From: Aphrophora alni
Taxonomy: Eukaryota; Arthropoda; Insecta; Hemiptera; Aphrophoridae
Length of the DNA stretch: 64,000 nucleotides
NCBI GenBank assembly: GCA_963513935.1
Contig: OY740768.1
Span: 39,674,368 to 39,738,367 of the forward strand
Direction: 5' to 3'
Each line of letters begins with the position of its first letter. Within the stretch, counting starts at the first letter, position 1. The notes below the pieces were generated by a model, which was not told where the DNA came from, searched no databases, and saw only the letters and a program-made list of their open reading frames with translations. Positions 23,991-35,380 of the stretch are shown piece by piece. The position numbers and the translations under genes were made by a program.

Positions 23991-26500
23991 TTACTTTTAA
24001 TTTTTCAGAAATTATGATCGCCAATACGGGCTCTTGAAACTTCTAAGAGCGGGTGTCTATGAGAAGTTTACTGGATATTTCATATCCATTTTCTTTTACA
24101 ATTATTAGTTTAATTCAGCGTGTTTTGTAGCCTACTGCGTGAAATCACAAGGAATTTCAGTTTTTTTTTTTTATAATAAGGACGCCGTATTATCTTTACT
24201 TTTACTTACATCTCGTATATAGTATAGCCATCAGAAGTAGGCTAAACCTGTAGAGTTCATAAAAATATTTCATAATTCGTAATTTAAAATATAGAGATTC
24301 TTGTAAACATTTATTTCAAATATTTTATTTGTTAACATATCCTGTGGTTATATTTTGATCATTTTGCAATTCCATAAACAAAATCAGAATGGTATCAGTC
24401 AGCATCAACACTGGTATACTTTACGGCAGCAAATATTCCTATAGCTAATTCATAAACTAAACATATTTCAAAATGCTGTGAAACAGTACAATGGACTTTT
24501 TCAGTATTTGACATAACTTATATTTTTTAGTAATTTTGTGAAGGATCTAAACGAGGTCATTTTACTCAGATAAAGTGTTATGTGAGTCAATAGACTATGT
24601 TTGAAGATGTAGTGTTGTTTTGTTCTTTCTTTAAATATAGACTATGTGTATTATTTATTATTCATAAATTTATATAAATTGTTTTATAGTTTATCAATAT
24701 CTTTTTATGTAATATATAATGGTAAATATAATATGTTCTGCAGTCCTGGTGTATATATATTTTTATATATTACTATATTTATTATTCTATATATATTTAT
24801 TTATATATATATATATTTAAGATATTTTTTTGTTTTGTAAGCTGGAATATATGTACATACAAGAAGAGATTTTAAGGCATAAGCTTTACATTATTAAATT
24901 ATCTTCTTATGATTACATTAAAAACTATCAGCTAACTATGCAACGTAATCAGAATTATAAGAAAAACACTAAATTATAATTAAAACACTATACTACCACA
25001 AATAACACATTAAATATTTACATTAATCTACCTAAGATTCTTTTCATAATTATAGGGAAGGAGTTAACTATTTATGCACAACTCATTCGAAAAAAAAATT
25101 AACTTTTAGAACTACACGAAATAGAAGACAAAATTTTAATATAAATATATCTATATACTTTTTACGTGATTTACCAAATAACTTATTAAAATCTGATGAT
25201 TAGTATTTTTAAAAAATATATATTTAATTATAAATATAAGTTATTTTTGTTACTTTAGTAAGCCTCGTATCAGTAACATTTTATGATTTCTTTTTTCTAA
25301 ATTTCAGATTTAATCGCAACGAAAAATGCCTCTAATTCTATAAAATTTAATTAAATATATTGAAAATTGTAGAATGCTGAACATTTATTAAACAACGCGT
25401 GATAACGTCAATTAAACATTTTTTTAATGTTACCGCCAGATGCTGAAAGAACCTTTAAAACTTTCAACTTATGTGACTTATAAGGACAGATATTTGTATC
25501 ATGACATTCAGGATTTGAAGGAATGGCTTTCAGATATAAAAATCAGTCCTTGATGTTAATCGGTAGTAATAATTCGTGATATGTATGACATCTTACAATG
25601 TATCTAAGTGTATGCATGGTGTAAGTGTAATAATGTGTCTAATACAGTCTTTTCTGAAAACATTCACATAAGTAATTTTTGGCACCCCGATTTACTGGTT
25701 GGTTAGACCAGGTTATCTGTGCAAGTTATTATAATTTAAGTTATGAGTGATCCACTGATCTTGTCTATAAATCGCTTCCGGCTAAATTAGATTTATGGGA
25801 TAGACTTATTTTGCATGTCAACATCAACTACCCATAAAGGTTGGGTATAAACTTGTGGGTAAGTAGTTGATTTAAACCTCTGGAGGACGATGATTTTTTT
25901 TTCCTTTTGATGTTAGGTGATGAAAGAAATTCATATTTAAGTATAAGTGTAATACGTCGACAGCTTTACAAGTGACAACTATATCGAAGAACGTGATATA
26001 TCTAAAGCTCAGTAAATTCGTGTCACTTCACGGTAAAAGTTTTATGTCGTTTTCATTTGTAGACAACTAAGAGTGACCTGTCAATCCAGCTCAAGTAACT
26101 ACAAGTATAATTCCCAGCAAGACTCGCATTCTCCAGAGTGATACTAGTTTATTAAATTAATTGACATAATTTTAATTGGATTTTTTACAATGAATCCCAT
26201 TAAAATATAACTTAGTGTTTTTCTTTTGGTCTTTAAATCACCGTATTTTACGTCATACAATTCTTACATTGGAGGTGTGTTAAGTATGTTGCATATTAAG
26301 TACTGCAGCTCCCATATTGGATGAGTTTATATATCGTACTTAGTGTAGACGGATTTGGACAAATATACATATATGCACTGTGGGCCACGCTGCTAACTGA
26401 TTATGTACGAATACTTTTTTACAACATCATATATGTCTAGAATCTACCTTTGACAAAATTAACCAATTTCGTTATAAAACCTAGTCTATATTGCTTTTAA

Positions 26501-26560
<60 letters not shown>

Positions 26561-28639
26561 TTAAATGAAATATATATGTACCGGTAATGTAATGTAAACA
26601 AGCCAAGAATAGATTACATTTTGTATGTTTAATACGTGTATAATTCTTAATAACATAAAACATTAACAATCTGTATTAAAAACAAAATAACAGTGTCTCT
26701 TTGTGGACACATATTTATTTGTTTCCGAATTTTTTTCAAGTCCAAATTATAATTGAACAGCTAATAGTCCTGTTTGATAGTTATAAGATACTTAACTGTA
26801 TATATTTATTAATCACAAACGTGTTTAGGATTGAGAAAACTCCAAAAGAACTGTATTGGTAGATGTAAATAATTTCGTTATAAATAAAGTATGGCAGAAG
26901 TAACGAATACAGTAACATGATTTGAATTTTACATTGTTCACGCAATACAGCATAACGTGTATTTATACCATCACGCAAGGCCATGGTATACGAAATAAAT
27001 TAAATATTACTTGAGGTTAATACAATGTACTTCTGATTATAAATATTGTTAAATGTTGATGCATAACCAATTTATGAGCACATAAATAATAATTTACTTG
27101 AATTAATTTTGATATTCTAAAAGTACTTTTTTGAACATTTCGTGCAATGTAATATATGAAGAAAACATATCTTTATATAAAATAATGATACAAAAATTAT
27201 ATTGATAAAATCTAAATATATTTTTTTTTATTTAGGCACAGAATAATAATAATTTCATTAAGTAGTTTGGATTGGGAAATGTATTATTTAGTTTATTTGT
27301 CTCAATATAACACAACAAACTATAAATAAAATTGTGTCTTAGACTTGTCTTTCTTACGTGACGGAAATATAATTTAAATCCAGTAATGTGATATGTAATT
27401 CAGTTTTATTATTAATTTTTTTTATATGTGCTATAAATTTCTTGTCTAAAATCTTTATTAATTTTGCCAGTATTCGTTTTAATAATTACTAGCATTTGTT
27501 TTGTTCGTAATAAATCCTGTTCAAAATTTCTGTATATAATTTATAACTAAAATTATTTGTGTTCAGTTTTTATTTATGTCCGTTACTTCCACATTTTGAC
27601 CAGGTCTGTAATTTTATTTTTGGCTCTTAAATTCAATTCCTCAGCAGATTCTATTCCCCATACTGTACCATTTATATAATACACAATAATGTTATCTTTT
27701 CTGTAAAATGCAATGTTACTTCAATTTATATTTATAAATAATAAACGCTTTAATTTTGTTGATTTGGTATTTGTGAGAAATATAGATCCCGAAGTGTTAA
27801 GAACGATAAAATATGTAATTATTTATTTAATATAGTTTATTTTCTTCCCTATATGTAAAAATTTCGTCTACACTTCTTTTCCAACTTACTATTGTTCCAG
27901 TACCAAGACATGTTTTTTATTGTCAGTAGTCAAAATTTGTTATTGTCTCAGATTTATAGTGAAACTGTAATACTAATAACATTCAAAGTTCTTTAAGCAA
28001 TTTTCTATTTATAGGTTTTTCATTATGTTTATTGAATTATAATGTCTTCTCTGTAAGAATGTATTATTTTTGTAAATGTTAAATGTATTATGTATACATA
28101 ATTTAAAAAATATATATATATATACTTAATAAATAGAATACTTTTATTAAATGAGAGTGAGCAGAATTAAATAATCTGACTGAAAAAAAAGAGATTAAAT
28201 TTAATATGTTGAACATTTTAAAATCTGTACTACTATATCTTTGTATCCAATGATACATTATGAAGGGTTCTTTGACACAAAATGTATTCATTACCATATA
28301 GAAGATCATTTTATTCATATAAAATTTAATCATAATAAAGTATAGATTTGTACTGTACTATGTGGCTCAACAAGCTGATCAAATTTCAGAAGAGTAAAAA
28401 GGAACCTAACTGTGTAAATTTAAATAAATTATTCCTTTAATATGATTCGCTACATATAACGAGAAGACAAGCAATATTAGAATTTTAAATTTTGGGGACA
28501 GTGTAGAACATAACCTGTATGTGTATAACCACAATAAGCCGGTTAACATTGATGTATCCACCTTTACTTTATTGAATATATAGTTTGAAATTTACATTAT
28601 ATTTAATAATCATTTTGAAGACGCGATGATAAATAAATG
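23991..28639. other. AT-rich non-coding stretch with TA-rich simple repeats
   Basis: Contains TA-rich tracts (24750-24820, 28108-28123), a 12-base T run near 24163-24172 and a small stem (ATCAACTAC near 25824 with GTAGTTGAT near 25864). Open frames in this region are low complexity. No gene seen. Confidence 0.55.
26503..26560. repeat. (TA)n microsatellite
   Basis: About 58 bases of TA/AT repeat with one break; it produces spurious Ile-Tyr reading frames. Confidence 0.95.
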
Positions 28640-29240
28640 TCGCGGAGATAATAAACCTTATTGAGAATGGTCAAATAGGCAGCGCAAAAGGAATCTCACG
28701 AATGATAGAAAAAACACCCAACAAAGAGAGGAATATACTGGTCATTAAAGCCTCATGAACATGGAAGAAGAAACATCCGCTCCCGCCATTAGGACAACCT
28801 AGCGCGATAGAAGATCCACTTATAATAGCCGTGAAAGGAGAAGTAATAAGATACTTGCGATTACTACTTGCTCAGGGAGAGCCACCAGAGTAAAGCATTA
28901 GAGCGAAAGAAGTTCAATAAATCACAAGTGTAAAGAGGGAACCAAATAAATCACTCCTCACAATGAACCACAGATATGCCTTATAAGGATCGGACAAGAT
29001 ATAATGAGACCTTTAACTAATCCTGCCAACAGGGCTGGGAAATCCCACATTTTGAAGACGAATGTAGTTCAGAAATACACAAAAGGGCAGATTACCAAAT
29101 ATATGTATAGGAGATACTATCCCATGAACCCATGCACGTGATGAACTTCCCAAAGAAGTTGGGGATGAAGGGTACAGAAGTAAGGGAAAATAATAGATCC
29201 GTAGAGGTTGCAATATATATAACCCCACCATTAAATTTAT
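28640..29240 (+). pseudogene. Unrecognised degenerate coding-like island
   Basis: Seen: a 600-base patch clearly richer in G+C than its flanks. From 28648 to 28893 one plus-strand frame runs for 81 codons with a single internal TGA (28756-28758). Its residue mix is protein-like rather than AT-biased: SAKGISRMIEKTP, then HPLPPLGQPSAIEDP, then GEVIRYLRLLLAQGEPPE. Beyond 28893 more stops occur. I do not recognise the family. It could be a relic of a transposon or of an endogenous viral gene, or an old pseudo-exon. The minus-strand frame at 29013-29231 is a weaker alternative in the same island. Confidence 0.35.
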
Positions 29241-30799
29241 ATATTATATGTTATGAGTAGGCCTAATCGATACTGAGAACCAACTAAATGTTATTCTCAA
29301 AAAATAAAATTAAAATGAACTAAGAGTAATAAAGACGTAAACTAGTTTTAAAGGTATTTGACCAATTTCTTATTAGCAAATCATTCAAGCACTTCTATTT
29401 TTGAAATCTACGTGTGACAAATATCTTGATTTTTCTAATCGAATACTTTAAAAGATATAAATTTTTACACATGAAGCTTCATACCATTTTGAATATATGG
29501 AACATGTTATAAAAAAATGTTTTTTACTTTTACCTTTTTTAAATTTATCATTGTCAATTTACAAAGGGAATGATCTTTTTATGTATACTTGATAGAATAT
29601 AATAAATTATATTTCAATGATTCCTAACATAACACACAAAATGTTTTTATTGGAATCTATTTCGTTATTTGAATTTGAACAAATATAATTGATAAATGAA
29701 ACGTTTACTTTTACATGGTGAAATCATACGTTAGATTGCTTATTATTTATTTAAAATGAAAACAATATAAATAATAATTTGGATAGCAATAGAATCTAAG
29801 TACTGAACTGAAAATAAATACGTAGATTATATGAAACAGCTTTTGTACTATTCGTTTTTAATGAAATAAAATCTATTTATTATAATTTATTATTTATTTA
29901 CGTAACTAAGGCACATTGGTTATGACAAAACATTATGAGTTATCTCTATTCCACAGATATTATGTGAACACATCGTTTTATTTTTGTAATAATGGGTTGT
30001 CATTCATCTTATTTTTAATGATATAGATTTTTGAAGATGAGGAAAATATGTTAATACAGATGTTTATTAATGTTCAATATTATGAATAAAAAACAGTTTA
30101 TATTTTATTATTATTGAAGTGAAGACAACACAAGTTTATACAATTTAAAATGTACTATTCATATAACAGAGCAAATCAGATAATTCTAGTTTTTTAAAGG
30201 AATTTATGATGCATATTATTATTCATATCATTCAACCAAAGATAATTTAAGGTTTAAACAGTCAATATTTATTATTTGATTTGTATTAGAACAAACGTGT
30301 CTCATTTATTCGGATATGAATAGATACTGATTGGGCATCTTTAGACATTGCAGGTGTGGTAAAAAATAGAAGACTAATGAAAATATTGTGTTTCGGGGAT
30401 CAAGTGTCATCGGAGATTAGTAATTAGTTTCTTCTTTCAGAATCTTTAAGTTTGTCTTACTGTTTGGAGATTGCTTTCATTCAAGGCCACACGTAGGATC
30501 ATTATATTTTAAAAGTGTTCAGCTATTGATAGAGATTTATATATTGTAAATATTAACAGATATATTTTTTTCTGTGAATTTATTGTAGTAATGACTAATT
30601 TATAAATAATTAGAATTATTTTAATATAATTATTTTGAGTAATTCATGCGCAATACTATAATAAATATACAGAATAGATAAATAAATAACATATAAACAT
30701 ATGTTTTATATGTTATTATTTATATAATAGAACGATAAATCGATAAATGTAAAAAGCATATTTAGAGTTGTTGTGTTTTATTTGATATTGTGACTTACA
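29241..30799. other. AT-rich non-coding stretch
   Basis: No gene seen. Confidence 0.6.
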
Positions 30800-31160
30800 T
30801 TTTATGTCTCTATGACACGTTTCAAATCATATGCTTCATCATCAGACTTTTCAGCAGTTATTCTCTCATAATTTTTCAGAGGTCGTCAACACAATAATAA
30901 AACGAGCAGACAACGAATACAAAAACAATAAAAAAATATTAATTAATAAACGTATGGCTGAAAACCAAGGTTAAAAGCCAACTGATATTAAATACACAAG
31001 GTCGAAAGCCAAGTAATATTACATAATGTTGTTTTATTGTTTTTATGGTTGTTGTTTGTGTCGTTTTATTAATGTGTTTGAGGACTTCTGATGAATGAAG
31101 AACGCATAATTGATGAACAATTCCATGATGAAGCACATGCTTTGAAACGTACGTTGACGG
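30800..31160. mobile_element. Older inverted-repeat element with hammerhead-like arms (Penelope-like candidate 2)
   Basis: Seen: about 30807-30932 matches the reverse complement of about 31029-31158 at moderate identity. Outer blocks are CGTTTCAAATCATATGCTTCAT and its partner ATGAAGCACATGCTTTGAAACG. Inner blocks are AATAAAACGA...AAAAACAATAAAA and TTTTATTGTTTTTATGG...TCGTTTTATT. The layout, with hammerhead motifs pointing in opposite directions in the two arms, repeats that of 8843-9070, but sequence identity between the two loci is limited to the ribozyme core. It sits some 80 bases beyond the 3' end of the retrotransposon at 31239-35455. No protein is coded; frames inside are shadows. Confidence 0.6.
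30813..30848 (-). ncRNA. Degenerate hammerhead ribozyme motif
   Basis: Minus strand: CTGATGA (30845-30839) is a perfect core match and GAAACGTGTC follows at 30823-30814, giving the two-pair stem III and GUC triplet seen in the intact copy. Stem II (about five pairs with a mismatch) is weakened and stem I barely pairs, so it is probably inactive. The partner arm (plus, 31124-31152) keeps a good stem II (AGCA/TGCT) and GAAACGTACGTT but has ATGATGA in place of CTGATGA. Confidence 0.5.
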
Positions 31161-31225
31161 ATTTAAAAAAAGATAAATATTACATTTTTATCAAATTCGT
31201 GATTTGGATACCTTAAAAATGAATG

Positions 31226-31238
31226 TTAAATTTATTTT
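31226..31238. repeat. Candidate target-site duplication, left copy
   Basis: TTAAATTTATTTT, directly abutting the retrotransposon's 3' tail, is repeated at 35559-35571. Thirteen bases fits non-LTR insertion, but the all-A/T sequence could match by chance. Confidence 0.45.
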
Positions 31239-31262
31239 ACTACTTACTTCTTACTTCTTGGT
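31239..31262 (-). repeat. 3' terminal short tandem repeats of the retrotransposon
   Basis: On the minus strand the 3' end reads AAGAAGTAAGAAGTAAGTAGT, units of AAGAAGT/AAGT. I-type elements end in simple repeats of this sort rather than poly(A), where the reverse transcriptase starts on target DNA. Confidence 0.6.
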
Positions 31263-31276
31263 ACATGCATCTAGCA

Positions 31277-34200
31277 TCAAGTAATGCCAACCGCACGGTG
31301 TCTCTCGTATACCAAACAGGCCAATTTCCAGAAGGTGGAGTCAGTCAAAATTCGTCTGAAGGTGCTATCTGGTTGTAGTCTTCTCTTTAATTCGTCTCTA
31401 GCCTCGGATTTGATGGAGCACTGAAGGAGGATGTGTTCTAAAGTTTCTTCTTCTTTCTTGCATTTCAGACACAGGGGTGACTCAGCAAGCTTGAAACGGA
31501 ATAGATACGACTGTGTGACAATATGTCCCATTCTGGCTCTCGAGGCAAAGGTTGATACAGATCTATGCATATTTTTATAGATGTTAATGTCGTTTGGAGT
31601 TTTAAGAAGAGAACGAAGGTGACTTCCGGTTTGTTCAGCATTCCACTTTTCTATCCATTTATTTCTCAGAGCTTTGTGAGTTTTAGCTATGCAGCTACTT
31701 AGAGATTGTTCTCTAGGTGGTATTGGATGTAAGTTGGAGGCTAACCTTGCAGCTCTGTCAGCTTTCTCATTCCCTTGCAGCCCACAATGTCCAGGTACCC
31801 ACTGGAAGTAGATCTCCTTATCTGAGCACAAGTTCAGTAGATGGTAAATTTCTTTTGTTCTATAATAATAGTTTGTGGGTTTATATATTTTTATGAGCTG
31901 TAGTGCGCTTTTAGAGTCACTAAGAATACAAATCTTTTTGTTTTTTACCTCTGTGCAATGAACCGCTGCTGCATTTATGGCTAAGAGCTCTGTGTCAGTG
32001 CTGGAACATGAATTTGCTGGAATGAGGAAGGATTCCTGTTTACAATCTAGGAAGTAGCTAGCTCCAGATTTTGATTCATTAGGATCTAGTGATCCATCTG
32101 TATAGATTTTATAGCATTCTTCATAACTCGACTGTATAACTTCAAGAGCCGCCGCTCTCTGCGCTAATACGTGATCCTGCTTTGATGTTAGTCCAGGAAG
32201 GTTTAAGCTGACTCTTGGTGATTGGTAACTCCATGGAGGAATGCAGTTGACAGGAGGATAAGACATTGGGGTCATGTCTGGCATGGCCGCTGTTAATAGT
32301 TTTGTTCGACAGTCAAAAGATGACTTATGATTGTTACATTGGAGATCTCGTTTGTGGAAGGCATTTGATGTGTCTGCAGACTTCTGTAAAAACTTGTGCC
32401 AGATTATCTTTTGAATGTTGATTTCCAAGGGTTCAATGTTAAGTTCTATTTCCATTGCTCTCACAGGGGTTGTTTTTGGACATCCTAGGCAGATCTTTAG
32501 GGCTGAGTTTTGAATTGTATTTAGTTTATTTATATGTACCTTTGCTGCAGAGCTCCATATTTCTGCTCCATACATCATTTTTGATCGGACAAAAGATACA
32601 TAAAGTTGCCTCAGCATTAGGGTGTCTGCTCCCCATGTTCTACTAGCTACGGCTTTTAGCAGATTTAATCTTCTTGTGCAGTATTCTGATAATCGTTGAA
32701 TGTGGTTTTTCCACAAAAGTTTAGGATCTAGAGTGAGTCCCAGCAGTGTGGGGTTTGGGTTGTAAGAGATTTGTTTTTGTTTGCAGTAGAGTTCTGGCAT
32801 AAAGTTCTTCAGTGAATATCTTCTTGTAAAGAGGGTGCATTCTGTTTTGGTTGAAGAGATTGACATGCTCAGTTTTTCTGTCCATTTATTAATAATGTCT
32901 AAGGCAATTTGCACTCGCTGTGTGGCCTGTATTGGGTTCTTATCAGAGCTCCACACTGTTATGTCGTCGGCATAAATACAACCATTCACATCATGGGGCA
33001 AAGATGTTAGCATGTCGTGGAGTGCTGTGTTGAAAAGGGTTGAGCTTAAAACTGATCCCTGTGGAACTCCACAGTAGACTGAGACTTCATCTGAGAAGGT
33101 GTTGTTGACTTTAGTTTTGATTGTTCGGAGTTTCAGGAAATCTTGGAGGTACCCCAGCATTCTACCTCTGATACCAGCTCGCAGGCAATGCAACAAAACT
33201 GTGGAGTGAGGGATTCTGTCAAAGGCAGCTTCCAGGTCTACCATAACAGCTACTGTTGCGGTGTTTTTTGAGAATGACTCATATATTGACTCAGTGAAGT
33301 AAAGGAGGGCATCTATTGTTCCTCGTCTTGGTCTATATCCAAACTGTTGTGGGTGTAGTCTGTTTTCACTCTCCAGCCTCCATACTAGCCTATTGTTGAC
33401 TAGCTTTTCCATAAGCTTTCCAAAACAGGATGTCAAGGAGATCGGTCTATATGACTCGGGTAGATTTGGTTCTTTGGTGGGTTTCAGAATAGGTATGATA
33501 GTGGCCTGTTTCCACTGCTGTGGGATGTTGCCTGTTCTCCAGATGTCGTTGAACAGAGTAAGTACTTCTTCAAAAGCATGTTGTGATAAATTCATTAACA
33601 TACTATTGTGTATATTGTCCTCTCCCGATGCACTATTTCGCATCTCTGCTACACCTTCCAAAAGTTCACTCATTGTGAAAGGGGCATCAGCTACGTCATT
33701 ATGTATTGCAAGAAGATCAAGATTGCATGACAGGTATTGTTCTTCTGGAGTTAGTTCTTTTGGAAAGGAAATTGCTTTTGAGGATCTTTTTGCATATTCA
33801 TAGTTAAGTGTGTTAGCTATATCCTTTTCTTCTGTTAAAATCTCATTGTTTTTAGTTTTTATGTGATTGATAGTGTTGTTATTCTTTCCTTCAATATTTC
33901 GAAATCTTTTCCATGCGGCTGATGAAGGAGTGTTTGAGTTAATTGACGATACAAAGTTTCTCCAACTAGATCGCTTTGTGAGAAGCACTTCTTTCCTAAA
34001 AACTGCATTAGTCCAATTGTATCTAGCTCTACTGCTCACATCTCTTTGTTTCATCCACTGCCTTCTAGCTTTTTGTTTATTTTTCCTGAGTTGTGTTAGT
34101 TCAGGAGTCCACCAAATATTCATTGGGCGTGACTTTCTATTTCTAATTTTTGGTATGCTTGTTTCGGCTGCTAAGATGATTGCATTCTCTATGTCTGTCA

Positions 34201-35137
34201 ACTTGTTCTCAAAGGTGCAGAGATGCTTGTCCACTGTTTGTCTGAAGGTGTCCCAGTCGGCATTACTAATTTTATACTTGGTTTGTGGTGTTGAGTGGTT
34301 GTTCTTGTTGTTGCTAGTCTTTCCAGAGAACCTCAGTCTAAGATGGACGGGGAGATGGTCACTGCCTAAGTCGTGCCCTATTCTCCAATTTTCTATTTGT
34401 AGGGTTAAACCTGCAGATACTATAGAGAGATCTAAGGTGCTAAGTGAGCCAGAACTTGGTGACTGATAGGTTGGCTGGTTGTCTCCATTGCAAAGGATCA
34501 TTTTTTCATTCTGAATCCATTGATAAACTATTTGTCCATTTTGGTTGGTGCAGTTTTTATCCCAACTAGAATGTCTGGCATTGAAATCTCCTGTGATAAT
34601 GTAGTTTTTACTCCTTGGTCTAACAGTATCGAGTTCTTGCAGGGTTACTCCTTGCTTTGGTATATATACATTTACGATAGACAACTTAAGTGAATCATGC
34701 ATTTGCACATCTACCGTTAGAGCTTCTAAATGGGTTGTTGTAAGTTTTGTTATCTTGCCCGCTGGAAGTGAGTTGTGAAGAAGAAGCAACACTCCTCCTC
34801 CTCTTCTGTTTTGTCGGGAGTGGTTGAACAAGGTATAATCTTGGAACTTCGGGTGAAACCTCTCATCCAGTGGAAGAAAAGCCTCCTGAATACATACTAT
34901 TTTTGGTTTCACTTCTATTATTTCCTGTCTTAAGTCTTCAATTTTGTTCTTGAGAGATCTGGCGTTCCAATGCATGATGTCGACATGGTAGGATTTATTC
35001 GTGTCTTTCTTTGTGTTCACGCCTCTCCTTGTTTGTTTGGCTACGTTTTTTCCTAGTGATACATGGAACTTGAATTTTTCTTTTACTTTGATCTTAACTC
35101 TTTCAAAAATCTTAACGGCTGTTTCTCTATTTGGGCA
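31277..35137 (-). CDS. Retrotransposon polymerase: APE endonuclease, reverse transcriptase, RNase H
   Basis: Catalyses target nicking and target-primed cDNA synthesis. Numbering from the GTG at 35020 (1247 residues). Endonuclease, about 12-230: N19, E46, GDFNARH 144-150, TLDLS around D197, SDH 220-222. Reverse transcriptase, about 480-770: VDLEAAFD with D595, GVPQGSVL from 651, YADD 683-686. RNase H, about 965-1095: TDGS with D975, E1011, SDSKSAL with D1035, GHCG with H1078 and D1088. C-terminal C-x2-C-x8-H-x4-C at 1184-1201. All catalytic residues are present and the frame is unbroken. The frame stays open 39 codons above the GTG, back to an amber codon at 35140-35138, and the first ATG (34975) falls within the first endonuclease strand, so the true start is uncertain: GTG, readthrough or a lost upstream start. 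Reading frames on the plus strand at 32455-34466 are shadows. Confidence 0.93.
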   Translation of the reverse strand, partial: CPNRETAVKIFERVKIKVKEKFKFHVSLGKNVAKQTRRGVNTKKDTNKSYHVDIMHWNARSLKNKIEDLRQEIIEVKPKIVCIQEAFLPLDERFHPKFQDYTLFNHSRQNRRGGGVLLLLHNSLPAGKITKLTTTHLEALTVDVQMHDSLKLSIVNVYIPKQGVTLQELDTVRPRSKNYIITGDFNARHSSWDKNCTNQNGQIVYQWIQNEKMILCNGDNQPTYQSPSSGSLSTLDLSIVSAGLTLQIENWRIGHDLGSDHLPVHLRLRFSGKTSNNKNNHSTPQTKYKISNADWDTFRQTVDKHLCTFENKLTDIENAIILAAETSIPKIRNRKSRPMNIWWTPELTQLRKNKQKARRQWMKQRDVSSRARYNWTNAVFRKEVLLTKRSSWRNFVSSINSNTPSSAAWKRFRNIEGKNNNTINHIKTKNNEILTEEKDIANTLNYEYAKRSSKAISFPKELTPEEQYLSCNLDLLAIHNDVADAPFTMSELLEGVAEMRNSASGEDNIHNSMLMNLSQHAFEEVLTLFNDIWRTGNIPQQWKQATIIPILKPTKEPNLPESYRPISLTSCFGKLMEKLVNNRLVWRLESENRLHPQQFGYRPRRGTIDALLYFTESIYESFSKNTATVAVMVDLEAAFDRIPHSTVLLHCLRAGIRGRMLGYLQDFLKLRTIKTKVNNTFSDEVSVYCGVPQGSVLSSTLFNTALHDMLTSLPHDVNGCIYADDITVWSSDKNPIQATQRVQIALDIINKWTEKLSMSISSTKTECTLFTRRYSLKNFMPELYCKQKQISYNPNPTLLGLTLDPKLLWKNHIQRLSEYCTRRLNLLKAVASRTWGADTLMLRQLYVSFVRSKMMYGAEIWSSAAKVHINKLNTIQNSALKICLGCPKTTPVRAMEIELNIEPLEINIQKIIWHKFLQKSADTSNAFHKRDLQCNNHKSSFDCRTKLLTAAMPDMTPMSYPPVNCIPPWSYQSPRVSLNLPGLTSKQDHVLAQRAAALEVIQSSYEECYKIYTDGSLDPNESKSGASYFLDCKQESFLIPANSCSSTDTELLAINAAAVHCTEVKNKKICILSDSKSALQLIKIYKPTNYYYRTKEIYHLLNLCSDKEIYFQWVPGHCGLQGNEKADRAARLASNLHPIPPREQSLSSCIAKTHKALRNKWIEKWNAEQTGSHLRSLLKTPNDINIYKNMHRSVSTFASRARMGHIVTQSYLFRFKLAESPLCLKCKKEEETLEHILLQCSIKSEARDELKRRLQPDSTFRRILTDSTFWKLACLVYERHRAVGIT

Positions 35138-35341
35138 CTAAATTTCCTTTCTTTTGTAGCTGCCTTTGCCTCTCTCTCTCATTATAAGAATTTTATCGAT
35201 TTCTAGTTCAGCTCTCAGTTGTTTGAGGTTGTCATGATTATTCCATAAAAGTACTTGAAATCTATTAGAATGTTTGCGATTACTTTTTTTGTAATCTTGT
35301 CCAGAGTTCTCAGAAGAACTGTTGGATGTATTATTGGCCAT
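35138..35341 (-). CDS. Short leader frame of the retrotransposon (ORF1 remnant?)
   Basis: 67 codons from an ATG at 35341 in a favourable context (AACATGG) to TAG at 35140-35138. The frame is open further up to 35413, but that part overlaps ribozyme stem P4. The peptide is Ser/Asn-rich, then basic (KKSNRKHSNRF), then charged and helical (NLKQLRAELEIDKILIMRERGKG). SNRFQVL resembles the N-terminal NRFxxL motif of non-LTR ORF1 proteins. The RRM-like and CCHC parts expected of ORF1 are missing. It lies in the same frame as the polymerase, separated by one amber codon and 39 sense codons. It may be the stump of a deleted ORF1, a short leader, or the N-terminus of a fused product. Confidence 0.55.
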   Translation of the reverse strand: MANNTSNSSSENSGQDYKKSNRKHSNRFQVLLWNNHDNLKQLRAELEIDKILIMRERGKGSYKRKEI

Positions 35342-35380
35342 GTTGACTTTAAGAGGGCTGAACTCAAGAGAGCAGCTACT

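Noticed and set aside
26481..26669. Plus/minus frames rich in Ile-Tyr
   Set aside because: Direct products of the TA microsatellite.
33393..34466. Plus-strand open frames of 136 and 199 codons
   Set aside because: They lie opposite the polymerase frame and are shadows of its codon pattern; no motif.
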